Of a stretch of DNA of 52,249 bases, positions 1-8,646 are shown piece by piece. Position 1 is the first letter of the stretch. Each line of letters begins with the position of its first letter. Made by a program: the position numbers and the translations under genes. The notes below the pieces were generated by a model that worked only from the letters and a program-made list of their open reading frames with translations, ran no database searches and was not told the origin of the DNA. Origin of the DNA: JAYPCI01 sp038124645 (lineage in GTDB: Bacteria > Pseudomonadota > Alphaproteobacteria > Pelagibacterales > Pelagibacteraceae); NCBI GenBank assembly GCA_038124645.1, contig JAYPCI010000006.1:1-52249 (forward strand), read 5' to 3'.

Positions 1-715
1 CTGTCCAAGCTAGACCTTTAAAAAAATTATTATTTAAAAAAATATGATCTATTTTCTTTAAAAATTTAAATATTTTAGAATCGGGGGATCTATACAATAA
101 AATAAAAACTAAAGTAAAAAACCCATAATACCTTATTTTAAAATTGCCAAATTTAGATTTAATATATTCTAAGTCTTTGTCTGTTAAAGGGTGTTCATCT
201 TTAGATCTAGATTTTGGAGTTAAAAATCTGTAAAAATTTATAAATGGATTCGTTGCCATGGGTTCGATAAACACTAATGAACCATTAATTTTTAATAATC
301 GATGTATTTCATCAAGAGATTTATTGAATTCTAGGTGATGTAAAATTGCCGAACCGTAAACTAAATCAAATTGTTCAGAACCTAGCTTTGTATCTTCACA
401 ATTTCCAACTTTGAAATCAGTTATGTTTATATTTTCAGAATTATTTTTTTTTGCTTTTTCTATAGAGTTTTCAGAGATGTCAATACCAATGATTTTTTTT
501 GGCTTAAAGCTTGCTACTTTTTTTACATAGGATCCAGTTCCACAACCAAAATCCAAAACCTCTTTTTTTGGTGCAAGTTTTAACAAAATATCAAAAAAGT
601 CTGTATAAACATTTGATAAAGCTTTATAAAAAAAACTTTCTTTTCTTTTTCCCGTGCCTGAGTGCAGTTTATTATGAAATTCTTTTTCTCTTAAATTTAT
701 TTCTGTTAATTTCAT
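1..715 (-). CDS. SAM-dependent methyltransferase, class I (partial, 3' end outside window)
   Basis: The frame reads from an ATG at 715 down to base 2 without a stop, so about 238 residues are visible and the C-terminus lies beyond the window. The SAM-binding motif I, LDFGCGTGSY, is at residues 54-63, followed by the acidic end of strand 2 (IIGIDIS) and a late motif with HHLEFNKSLDEI. This is the usual Methyltransf_11 layout. Visible length already equals that of small-molecule methyltransferases, and the tail after residue 160 looks hydrophobic and basic, so it may touch the membrane. It starts 5 bp after the pgsA stop and is probably the last or a late gene of the uvrB operon. The substrate cannot be told; a lipid, quinone or sugar acceptor are all possible. 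Confidence 0.8.
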   Translation of the reverse strand, partial: MKLTEINLREKEFHNKLHSGTGKRKESFFYKALSNVYTDFFDILLKLAPKKEVLDFGCGTGSYVKKVASFKPKKIIGIDISENSIEKAKKNNSENINITDFKVGNCEDTKLGSEQFDLVYGSAILHHLEFNKSLDEIHRLLKINGSLVFIEPMATNPFINFYRFLTPKSRSKDEHPLTDKDLEYIKSKFGNFKIRYYGFFTLVFILLYRSPDSKIFKFLKKIDHIFLNNNFFKGLAWT

Positions 716-720
716 ATTAA

Positions 721-1293
721 TTAATTATTCTCTTCAAATGCTTTATCTATACCTTTAGCCATATAACCATAACCAGTATATAAAGTTAAAAAAGCAGAAA
801 GCCAAAGTAAAATTATACCAATATCGGAGGCATTATAATCATAAAAATTGAAAAATTTATTTCCAGAGTCACCAGTTAATAATATTGAAATAGCCAACAT
901 TTGAAAAAATGATTTAATTTTTGCAAGTCTACTTACAGGAACAGATATACTTACCTTTGCTAAAAATTCTCTTAAACCAGAAATAATTATTTCTCGGATT
1001 ATAATAATAATTGCTGCAATGACCTCATAATTATTGATAGTTCCATTCATTATTAATAATGTTAGAGCAGCACAAACTAAAATTTTATCAGCAATAGGAT
1101 CAAGCAATTCACCCAATTTTGATTCTTCTTTAAAAAGTCTTGCCAACAAACCATCCAAAAAATCTGTAAAACTTGCTATAATAAATAGAAAAAAAGGGAT
1201 TAAGTCGCCAAAAAAACCAGGAATAAAGAAAGAGGCAACAAAAAATGGAACAATTATAATTCTACCAAGTGTAAGTATATTTGGTGTTTTCAT
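721..1293 (-). CDS. pgsA: CDP-diacylglycerol--glycerol-3-phosphate 3-phosphatidyltransferase
   Basis: This inner-membrane enzyme transfers the phosphatidyl group from CDP-diacylglycerol to glycerol-3-phosphate, the committed step to phosphatidylglycerol and cardiolipin. The CDP-alcohol phosphatidyltransferase signature D-x2-D-G-x2-A-R-x8-G-x3-D-x3-D is intact at residues 44-69 (D44, D47, G48, A51, R52, G61, D65, D69). Several hydrophobic segments span the 190 residues, the normal length for PgsA. The start is 14 bp downstream of the uvrC stop. A uvrC-pgsA pair is common in Proteobacteria, which supports PgsA over other CDP-alcohol transferases such as phosphatidylserine synthase. Confidence 0.93.
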   Translation of the reverse strand: MKTPNILTLGRIIIVPFFVASFFIPGFFGDLIPFFLFIIASFTDFLDGLLARLFKEESKLGELLDPIADKILVCAALTLLIMNGTINNYEVIAAIIIIIREIIISGLREFLAKVSISVPVSRLAKIKSFFQMLAISILLTGDSGNKFFNFYDYNASDIGIILLWLSAFLTLYTGYGYMAKGIDKAFEENN

Positions 1294-1307
1294 TTTAATA
1301 AAATATT

Positions 1308-3146
1308 CTATTCATGAAAAAAATCATATATTTTTTTTGCTACATTTTCTTCAATACCGTCAACAGATTTTAGATCTTCTAAACTGGCAGCCTCGACCGC
1401 TCTGGCTGAACCGAAAAAATTCAATAACGCTCTTTTTCTAATCATTCCAATTCCTGAAATTTGATCTAAAAGAGATTTTGATAAATTGGATTTTCTCTTT
1501 GATCTGTGAGCACTGATTGCAAATCGATGTGCTTCATCTCTAAGTCTTTGAATAAAAAAAAGCAGTGGGTCATTCTTTTCAAGTATATATTCTTTGTTAT
1601 TGTGGTACATCTTTTCTTCCCCAGCATTTCTTTTTTTGCCTTTTGCAATAGCAATAATAGGTAAGTCATGAAACCCTAACTCATTTAAGATGTCTCTACT
1701 AACTGAGTATTGTCCTTTACCACCATCAATAAAAATTAAATCAGGAGCGGTTAGAGCACTATTGTTTTCTTTTAAAATTCTTGAGAATCTTCTGTACAGA
1801 ACTTCACGCATCATCCCATAGTCATCATTTTTTATAGACTCATTCTTAATATTAAATTTTCTATATCTTTTTTTTACAAATCCGTCGTTATCAAAACAAA
1901 TTAATGCACCAACAGAATCTGATCCTTGTATATGACTATTATCGTAAACTTCGATTAAATTTATAGTTTCTGAAAGGTTAAATTTTTCTGAGATTAAGTT
2001 TAGAAGATTGTTATTATTTTCCGACTGATAAATTTTTTGAGTTAACGTTTGCTTAGCATTTTGTTCGGCTAATTTAGACAAATTGACTTCATTTTTAGAT
2101 TTTGCTTTTTTTATAATAACTTCTCTCCCTTCTTTTTGGGAAAGCATTTCCTGGATTAAGTTTTTTTCATTTATATCAAGATTAGTCACAATCATTTTAG
2201 GCGCTGTTTTATTTTCATAAAATTGAGAGATAAATGAAGTTAACACCTCTACAGGCTGATCATCTATGTCATGTTTTGGAAAAAAAGGCTGATTTCCCCA
2301 ATTTTGTTTGGCTCTAAAAAAGAAAACTTGGACACAAGTTTTACCTGACTCTTTATAAATACTTATTACATCTGCTTCTTGGAGATTTGTTTGATTTATT
2401 TTTTGCGATGTTTGAATTTGAGTTAAAGCTTTAATCTTATCTCTTAGGACTGCGGCTTTTTCATAATCTAAAGTTTTACTAGCAGCCTCCATTTCTTCAG
2501 ATAAATTTTTTTGGATTCTTTTTGACTTTCCTGAAATAAATTCAATAGCATCAATAGTTGTTTTTTTATAATTTTTTTCAGAAATATGACCTACGCAAGG
2601 AGCAGAACATCTTTTAATTTGGTACAAGATACATGGTCTCTCTCTATTTTTAAAAACACTGTCGTCACATACTCGAAGCTGAAAAATTTTCTGCAAGATT
2701 TTTATGGTCCAATTGGCTGAACCGACAGAAGAGAAGGGACCAAAATAGTATCCATCTCTATTTTTTTTACCTCTCAATTTTGTTAGTTGCGGCCATCTAT
2801 CATTCTTGCCAATGTAGATATAAGGAAAGGATTTATCATCGCGGAGCAATATATTGAATCTGGGTTTAAGTTTTTTTATCAAATTAGCTTCCAAAAGAAG
2901 AGCTTCACTCTCATTACTTGTGGTCGTAATTTCTAAAAATTTAGTCAGGGATAACATTCTTTCAGTTCTAATCGGAATATTGGTATCAGAAATATAACTT
3001 TTTAGTCTGGAAGGTAGATTCTTTGCTTTACCAATATAAAGAACTTCTTTTTTTTCACTGAGCATTTTATAAACCCCTGGATTATTAGGGATCAAAGGAA
3101 TTTTTTCTTTTAAAACTTTTCTACCAAGTTGCAAATTATTAATCAT
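1308..3146 (-). CDS. uvrC: Excinuclease ABC subunit C
   Basis: UvrC makes both incisions in nucleotide excision repair after being recruited by UvrB. The 612 residues show the domains in order: an N-terminal GIY-YIG nuclease (GVY at 24-26, YIG at 37-39), four cysteines C160, C172, C180 and C184 spaced like the proposed Fe-S ligands of UvrC, a UVR domain near 214-245 that binds UvrB, an RNase H-like nuclease around residue 400 (YDNSHIQG), and two helix-hairpin-helix repeats at the C-terminus (LDQISGIG, SVDGIEE). Length is normal. The start overlaps the folB stop by 4 bp, which implies translational coupling. Its partner uvrB lies at the head of the same operon. Confidence 0.97.
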   Translation of the reverse strand: MINNLQLGRKVLKEKIPLIPNNPGVYKMLSEKKEVLYIGKAKNLPSRLKSYISDTNIPIRTERMLSLTKFLEITTTSNESEALLLEANLIKKLKPRFNILLRDDKSFPYIYIGKNDRWPQLTKLRGKKNRDGYYFGPFSSVGSANWTIKILQKIFQLRVCDDSVFKNRERPCILYQIKRCSAPCVGHISEKNYKKTTIDAIEFISGKSKRIQKNLSEEMEAASKTLDYEKAAVLRDKIKALTQIQTSQKINQTNLQEADVISIYKESGKTCVQVFFFRAKQNWGNQPFFPKHDIDDQPVEVLTSFISQFYENKTAPKMIVTNLDINEKNLIQEMLSQKEGREVIIKKAKSKNEVNLSKLAEQNAKQTLTQKIYQSENNNNLLNLISEKFNLSETINLIEVYDNSHIQGSDSVGALICFDNDGFVKKRYRKFNIKNESIKNDDYGMMREVLYRRFSRILKENNSALTAPDLIFIDGGKGQYSVSRDILNELGFHDLPIIAIAKGKKRNAGEEKMYHNNKEYILEKNDPLLFFIQRLRDEAHRFAISAHRSKRKSNLSKSLLDQISGIGMIRKRALLNFFGSARAVEAASLEDLKSVDGIEENVAKKIYDFFHE

Positions 3147-3538
3147 ATTTTTGATTTAGTTATTTCAATACCTACAGATTCAGTTTCCTTAATTATCTCC
3201 ATCTTTTCAATTTTAAGTTTTATTTTTTTTATTAAAATATTTTTAAACATGCTGTCAAAAATACTTTCAGCCAGGTCCTCAAGTAATTCAAAGTGATGTT
3301 TTTTAGTTAATTGCTTAATTTCATTAATTACCAACTCATAATTAACAAAGCTTTGTGATACACTTGGATCAGGTTTTTTTTTGGCATCACTCTCAACAAT
3401 AATATTGAATTTTACTTTTTGTTTTTTATTTTTTTCAAAGTCATGAATTCCAACCGAAATATTTAGCAATAGATTTTTAATTATAACTTTTCGTTTATAG
3501 TGAAATTTTTGTTTAGTGTTAAATTTTAAAATTTTCAT
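3143..3538 (-). CDS. folB: Dihydroneopterin aldolase family protein
   Basis: FolB converts 7,8-dihydroneopterin to 6-hydroxymethyl-dihydropterin in folate synthesis. The 131 residues fit the T-fold: an early VIIKNLLLNISVGI strand followed by basic beta-strand text, a central stretch NYELVINEI where the family has Y-x2-V, then the helix HFELLEDLAESIF, and a closing strand with KMEIIKETESVGIEI. The N-terminal 15 residues before the first strand are longer than usual, so a later start is possible, but the ATG used here overlaps the upstream SDR gene by 4 bp as expected for coupling. The sequence is divergent, so enzyme identity rests on fold pattern and on its pteridine-reductase-like neighbour. 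Confidence 0.8.
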   Translation of the reverse strand: MKILKFNTKQKFHYKRKVIIKNLLLNISVGIHDFEKNKKQKVKFNIIVESDAKKKPDPSVSQSFVNYELVINEIKQLTKKHHFELLEDLAESIFDSMFKNILIKKIKLKIEKMEIIKETESVGIEITKSKI

Positions 3539-4290
3539 TCTTTAGAATTTACAATATCTGGTGTTTTCCAAGCAAGCCTTTGACCACTGTCGATATTTAT
3601 AATTTCTCCTGTTATATTGTCATTCTTTATTAAAAAATTTACACCCTCACAAATATTTTTAATTTCTACTTTTTTCTTAAGCAAAACTGATTGCCACTGC
3701 TTTTTAAAATGAGATTGAGTCTGACGATTATTTTTAAGTGTTGGACCTGGAGAAATAGCATTTATTCTTATGTTGGGGGCATATTTCATGGCAGCTGTTT
3801 TAGTTAGTGATGATAAGCCTACTTTACTTGTAGTGTAGGAAAAAAAGAACGGAGTAAGTTTCTCTACCCTTTGATCAATAATATTAATGACTGTGCCCTG
3901 ATTATTTTTAACATATTTTTTAAATTGTTGAATAAGGGTTGCCGGTGCTTTTAAGTTAATATTAATATGTTTATTAAAACTTTTATCAGTGAAGTTATTG
4001 AGATCATCATTTTCAAAGATTGAGGCATTATTAATTAGGCAATCTAATCCCTTCATTTTTTTTGAAGCAAATGAGACAATTTTTTTTAAATTATTATATT
4101 TTTCTAGGTTCGCTTTTATTAAGAAAACTTTTGTGCCCAAGTCCTCTAGTTCTTTTTTTAGATTTTTGGCTTGTTTTGAAGATTTATAATAGTGAATAAC
4201 TAATTGCACTTCCAAACCAGCTAAAGACTTTGCAATTGCAGCACCAATACGTGTTGCCCCACCTGTAATAATTATTTTTTTGGCTTCCAT
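3535..4290 (-). CDS. SDR-family oxidoreductase, FolM/pteridine reductase-like
   Basis: This is a classical-length (251 aa) short-chain dehydrogenase/reductase. The nucleotide-binding motif reads TGGATRIG (9-16), with Arg where most SDRs have a glycine; this TGxxxRxG form is typical of pteridine reductases. NNAS is at 87-90 and the catalytic Y152-x3-K156 is present. The residue 13 before that Tyr is Asp139, not the usual Ser; the same Asp occurs in PTR1 and E. coli FolM. The C-terminus ends with SGQRLAW, also FolM-like. Being coupled to folB, it most likely reduces dihydropterins or dihydrofolate and could replace or back up FolA. This specific role is inference; a general 3-oxoacyl reductase is less likely. 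Confidence 0.78.
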   Translation of the reverse strand: MEAKKIIITGGATRIGAAIAKSLAGLEVQLVIHYYKSSKQAKNLKKELEDLGTKVFLIKANLEKYNNLKKIVSFASKKMKGLDCLINNASIFENDDLNNFTDKSFNKHININLKAPATLIQQFKKYVKNNQGTVINIIDQRVEKLTPFFFSYTTSKVGLSSLTKTAAMKYAPNIRINAISPGPTLKNNRQTQSHFKKQWQSVLLKKKVEIKNICEGVNFLIKNDNITGEIINIDSGQRLAWKTPDIVNSKE

Positions 4291-6443
4291 TTTTTTATCG
4301 ATTTTCTAGATTTTGTTCCAGGCATTCCCATCGTTGACCTTCCTTGAGGATAAATTTTATTACCTTTTTTAAAATTTGAAATTTTTGGATTTAAAGTTAT
4401 TTCTAGTTCACTCACTTCAAGTTTTCTTATTTCATCTCTAATTTTTGCTGCTTCTTCAAATTCTAAATTTGCTGCTGCTTCTTTCATTTTCTTATTTAAA
4501 CCTTTTAAATGTTTTTTTAAATTTCCACCTATATTTGAGCCCTCACTAATTTTCACATAATCTTTTTCATAGACGGACTCCAATATGTCTGTAATTTCTT
4601 TTTTAATTGTAGATGCTGTAATACCGTGTTTTTTGTTATAAGCTAATTGTTTATTTCTTCGTCTATCAGTTTCTTGAATAGCTTTATCAATACTTTTAGT
4701 TTTTTTATCAGCATATAAAATTACTTTACCATCTACATTTCTAGCAGCTCGACCTATAGTTTGTATCAATGATGTTTCAGATCTTAAGAAACCTTCTTTA
4801 TCAGCGTCCAAAATAGCAACTAGCGCACACTCAGGAATATCAAGTCCCTCTCGCAATAGGTTAATTCCTACAAGAATATCAAATACTCCCATACGAAGAT
4901 CTCTAATAATTTCTATTCTTTCAAGCGTATCGATATCAGAGTGCATGTATCTAACTTTTAATCCATTTTCATGCAGATACTCTGTTAGATCTTCAGCCAT
5001 TTTTTTTGTTAATGTCGTTGCTAAAATTCTAAAACCTTTGTCTACTATCTCTTTTGCTTCATGCATTAAGTCGTCCACCTGAGATTTTGCTGGTCTTATT
5101 TCGACTGGAGGGTCAATTAAACCTGTGGGTCTAATAACCTGATCTATATGCTGATTTTGCGTTTGTTTAAGTTCCCATGGACCTGGAGTCGCTGATACAA
5201 AAACTGTTTGTGTCCGCATTAAATCCCATTCTTCAAACTTCAAAGGTCTATTATCCATACAAGATGGAAGTCTAAATCCATATTCAGCTAAAGTTTTTTT
5301 TCTAGTGCGGTCACCTTTATACATTCCATTTAATTGTGGAACTGTAACATGACTTTCATCCACAAAAATTATCGTATTATCTGGAAAATATTCAAAAAGA
5401 GTAGGTGGTGGTTCACCAGGTTTTCTGCCAGATAAAAATCTGGAGTAATTTTCAATACCTGCACATGTGCCTGTTGCTTCGATCATTTCTAAATCAAATT
5501 TAGTTCTTTCTCTTAGCCTTTGTTCCTCGAGCAATTTATTTTCATTCTTAAATTTCTTTAATGTTTCATCAAGTTCAATTTTAATTTCTTTAATCGCTTG
5601 ATCAATCGTAGGTTTTGGAGTGATATAGTGGCTATTGGCATAAATTTTGATAATAGAAAAATCATTAGTTTTATTTCCAGTTAAAGGATCGAATTCTTCG
5701 ATACGTGTAAGCTTATTAAAATCTAAGCATATTCTCCACGCCCTATCTTCTAAGTGTGATGGAAAAATTTCTAAATTTTCACCTCGTACCCGAAAAGTGC
5801 CTCTAAAAAAGTTTTGATCATTTCTTTTATATTGTAAATTTATAAAAGATCTTATTATTTGTTCTCTATCGTATTCATAATTTTTTTTAAGAGTGATAGT
5901 CATTTTTGAATAAGCTTCTACAGAACCCAATCCATAAATACACGATACACTAGCCACAATAATCACATCATCTCTTTCCAAAAGCGATCTTGTGGCAGAG
6001 TGCCTCATTCTATCGATCTGTTCATTAATTGAGGCCTCTTTCTCAATATAGGTGTCTGATCTTGGTACATAAGCCTCTGGAGTATAATAGTCATAATAAG
6101 AGACAAAATATTCTACAGCATTATCTGGAAAAAAATTTTTCATTTCCCCATATAACTGTGCCGCTAATGTTTTATTTGGTGCTAAAATTAGAGCAGGTCG
6201 ATTAGCTGTTTCTATTACTTTTGCCATAGTAAATGTTTTACCTGAGCCTGTTACACCAAGTAGAACTTGCTCATGTTTCTTATTATTCAAATTGGACAAA
6301 ATTTTTTTAATAGCTTCAGGTTGATCACCACTTGGTTGAAAATCGCTTTTAATTTTGAATTTTATGCCTCCTTCAAGTTTTTTTTGAAGAGCTGGGCTGT
6401 TAACCTCTAAATCAACCAATTTTTCTTGATAAGTATTTTGCAT
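4272..6443 (-). CDS. uvrB: Excinuclease ABC subunit B
   Basis: UvrB is the damage-verifying helicase-like subunit of nucleotide excision repair. The 723 residues contain Walker A GVTGSGKT (63-70), the aromatic beta-hairpin region (YYDYYTPEAYVPRSDTYIEK) that clamps DNA, the DESH Walker B motif, helicase motifs V and VI near QTIGRAARN, and a C-terminal UVR domain (EAAKIRDEIRKLE) for UvrC. A basic tail follows, ending near GTKSRKSIKKWKPKK. It is the first gene of the minus-strand operon; only 35 bp separate it from divergent aspC, so its promoter must be very compact or lie within aspC. Its end overlaps the start of the SDR gene by 19 bp. Confidence 0.98.
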   Translation of the reverse strand: MQNTYQEKLVDLEVNSPALQKKLEGGIKFKIKSDFQPSGDQPEAIKKILSNLNNKKHEQVLLGVTGSGKTFTMAKVIETANRPALILAPNKTLAAQLYGEMKNFFPDNAVEYFVSYYDYYTPEAYVPRSDTYIEKEASINEQIDRMRHSATRSLLERDDVIIVASVSCIYGLGSVEAYSKMTITLKKNYEYDREQIIRSFINLQYKRNDQNFFRGTFRVRGENLEIFPSHLEDRAWRICLDFNKLTRIEEFDPLTGNKTNDFSIIKIYANSHYITPKPTIDQAIKEIKIELDETLKKFKNENKLLEEQRLRERTKFDLEMIEATGTCAGIENYSRFLSGRKPGEPPPTLFEYFPDNTIIFVDESHVTVPQLNGMYKGDRTRKKTLAEYGFRLPSCMDNRPLKFEEWDLMRTQTVFVSATPGPWELKQTQNQHIDQVIRPTGLIDPPVEIRPAKSQVDDLMHEAKEIVDKGFRILATTLTKKMAEDLTEYLHENGLKVRYMHSDIDTLERIEIIRDLRMGVFDILVGINLLREGLDIPECALVAILDADKEGFLRSETSLIQTIGRAARNVDGKVILYADKKTKSIDKAIQETDRRRNKQLAYNKKHGITASTIKKEITDILESVYEKDYVKISEGSNIGGNLKKHLKGLNKKMKEAAANLEFEEAAKIRDEIRKLEVSELEITLNPKISNFKKGNKIYPQGRSTMGMPGTKSRKSIKKWKPKK

Positions 6444-6478
6444 TTTATGTTATTAATATTAAAATATTATAGAATCTA

Positions 6479-7678
6479 ATGAGTATAGTTTCCAATAGTT
6501 TAAAACGGATAAAACCTTCACCTACTATCGCTGTTACTTCTAAAGCAAGAGAAATGAAAGCTGCGGGCAAAGATGTAATTGGGTTAGGAGCAGGAGAACC
6601 AGATTTTGATACACCTGAGAATATAAAAGAGGCAGCAATTCGAGCAATCAGAGAAGGTGATACTAAATATACAGCTGTAGATGGTACCCCAGCATTAAAA
6701 GCAGCAATAGTCAAAAAATTTAAAAATGAAAATAATTTAAATTATACGCTCGATCAGATCACTGTTGGAGCAGGTGGAAAACATGTTATTTATAATTTAA
6801 TGATGGCTACTTTAAATGAGGGAGATGAGGTGATTATTCCTGCACCTTATTGGGTATCCTATCCAGATATAGTCCTATTAGCAAATGCCTCGCCCAAAGT
6901 AGTTGAATGTCCAGAAAATTTGAACTTTAAACTTACCCCAGAATTATTGGAAAAAAATATAACTAAAAAAACAAAATGGTTAATCTTAAATTCACCGTCT
7001 AATCCCACTGGAGCATGTTATTCCGAGGAAGAAATAAAACAATTAGCGGAAGTTCTAAAAAGACATGCTCATGTTTACGTATTAAGTGATGATATCTATG
7101 AGCATATAGCTTATGAGGGATACAAATTTTTTACAATTGCTCAAATTCCTGAACTTAAAGATAGAGTAATCACCATGAACGGCGTTAGCAAATCATATGC
7201 AATGACAGGTTGGCGTATCGGTTACGCTGCAGGAAATAAAGATATTATTAAAGCAATAGCGAAAATACAATCTCAATCTACAACAAATCCATCATCTATA
7301 AGCCAAGCTGCTGCAGTTGAAGCGTTAAATGGCACGCAAGATTTTATAAAAGAACGTTCGAAAGCTTTTCAAGAGAGAAGGGATTATGTTGTTAATGAAC
7401 TAAACAAAATTAATGGTATTAGCTGTCTTAAACCTGATGGAGCTTTCTATGTATTTCCAAGTTGCAAAGGTCTAATTGGCAAAAAAGATCGCAATGGCAA
7501 ACAATTGTCCAATGATCAAGAATTTGTTGAGTCTTTATTAGAAAATTCTGGTGTAGCCGTTGTGCAAGGATCAGCTTTTGGTTTAAACGGTTTTTTTAGA
7601 ATTTCTTATGCTACCTCCATGGATAACTTAAAAAAGGCAATTCAAAAAATTAAAACTTTTTGTGAAGATCTAAATTAA
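6479..7678 (+). CDS. aspC: Pyridoxal-phosphate aspartate aminotransferase (class I)
   Basis: The enzyme interconverts aspartate and oxaloacetate with 2-oxoglutarate/glutamate; proteins of this subgroup often also use prephenate. The 399 residues match class I subgroup 1-gamma: GAGEPDFDTP near 37, SNPTG near 174, the PLP-Schiff-base lysine K238 in NGVSKSYAMTGWR, and the substrate-binding Arg in the terminal FRISYA. Length is standard. The start lies 35 bp from divergent uvrB; a TATTAT box at 6465-6470 would place transcription within a few bases of the ATG, so the message may be nearly leaderless (inference). It converges on trxB with a 4-bp overlap of stop codons. Confidence 0.95.
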   Translation: MSIVSNSLKRIKPSPTIAVTSKAREMKAAGKDVIGLGAGEPDFDTPENIKEAAIRAIREGDTKYTAVDGTPALKAAIVKKFKNENNLNYTLDQITVGAGGKHVIYNLMMATLNEGDEVIIPAPYWVSYPDIVLLANASPKVVECPENLNFKLTPELLEKNITKKTKWLILNSPSNPTGACYSEEEIKQLAEVLKRHAHVYVLSDDIYEHIAYEGYKFFTIAQIPELKDRVITMNGVSKSYAMTGWRIGYAAGNKDIIKAIAKIQSQSTTNPSSISQAAAVEALNGTQDFIKERSKAFQERRDYVVNELNKINGISCLKPDGAFYVFPSCKGLIGKKDRNGKQLSNDQEFVESLLENSGVAVVQGSAFGLNGFFRISYATSMDNLKKAIQKIKTFCEDLN

Positions 7679-8622
7679 TTTTTAGAAGCTAAATATTTTT
7701 CTGCTTCAAGAGCTGACATGCAACCCATTCCTGCCGCAGTAACAGCTTGTCTAAATATTTTATCTTTAACATCGCCAGCGGCAAAAACTCCAGGTAGATT
7801 AGTTGCCGTTGAGTCAGGTTTTGTAATTAAATAACCCTCTTTGTCCATATCTAACTGACCTTTAAAAAGTTGTGTTGCCGGGTCATGGCCTATAGCTATA
7901 AATAATCCATCTATAGTTAAATCAGTAATTTTATTATCTTTAACGTTTTTAATTTTAAGACCACTCACACCTTTTGGATTTGTATTTCCGATTACCTCTT
8001 CAACAATACTATCCCAAATAATTTCAATTTTTTTATTAGCTTTTAATTTCGCTTGAAGCATTTTTTCAGCCCTTAGTTCGTTTCGTCTATGAATTAATTT
8101 TACTTTTGAAGCAAATTTAGTTAAGAACAGCGCCTCCTCAACTGCAGCATTGCCACCACCTACAACAGCTACAGTTTTATCTTTAAAGAAAAAACCGTCA
8201 CATGTTGCACACGCAGAAACACCAAATCCTCTAAATGTTTGCTCAGATTTTAAATTTAGCCATCTAGCTTGAGCTCCCGTAGAGATAATAACGGAGTCAG
8301 CTGTATAAACAATTCCACTATCTCCAATTGCCTGAAATGGTTGAGCTTTAAGATCAATTTTGTTGATATGATCCTGAATCATTTCAGTGCCTACCGCAAT
8401 AGCTTGCCCTTTCATTTCTTCCATTAACCAAGGACCCTGAATTACTTTTGCGTAGCCAGGATAATTCTCAACATCTGTTGTTGTAGTCAATTGACCACCT
8501 GGCTGGGAACCATGAACTAATATTGGTTTAAGCATAGCCCTAGCTGCATAAATCGCAGCCGTATATCCTGCTGGTCCAGATCCAATTATCAACACTTTTG
8601 TATGTTTAGATTTATCGTTCAT
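7675..8622 (-). CDS. trxB: Thioredoxin-disulfide reductase
   Basis: TrxB passes electrons from NADPH through FAD to thioredoxin. The 315-residue, low-molecular-weight type shows the FAD-binding GSGPAGYTAA (14-23), the redox-active C138-A-T-C141 motif, the NADPH-binding VGGGNAA (154-160), and the late FAD motif GVFAAGDVKD. The CATC disulfide is the bacterial TrxB form and distinguishes it from ferredoxin-NADP reductases of the same fold. It is monocistronic here, with a 24-bp gap to the divergent ELM1-family gene, so its promoter overlaps that gene's start region. Confidence 0.97.
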   Translation of the reverse strand: MNDKSKHTKVLIIGSGPAGYTAAIYAARAMLKPILVHGSQPGGQLTTTTDVENYPGYAKVIQGPWLMEEMKGQAIAVGTEMIQDHINKIDLKAQPFQAIGDSGIVYTADSVIISTGAQARWLNLKSEQTFRGFGVSACATCDGFFFKDKTVAVVGGGNAAVEEALFLTKFASKVKLIHRRNELRAEKMLQAKLKANKKIEIIWDSIVEEVIGNTNPKGVSGLKIKNVKDNKITDLTIDGLFIAIGHDPATQLFKGQLDMDKEGYLITKPDSTATNLPGVFAAGDVKDKIFRQAVTAAGMGCMSALEAEKYLASKN

Positions 8623-8646
8623 TAATTAATAGGTATATAGGAACTA

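Noticed and set aside
1034..1441. Plus-strand open frame of 135 codons over pgsA and the uvrC 3' end
   Set aside because: It is antisense to two well-supported genes, has no domain and shows the Lys/Asn/Ile runs expected of a shadow frame in AT-rich DNA.
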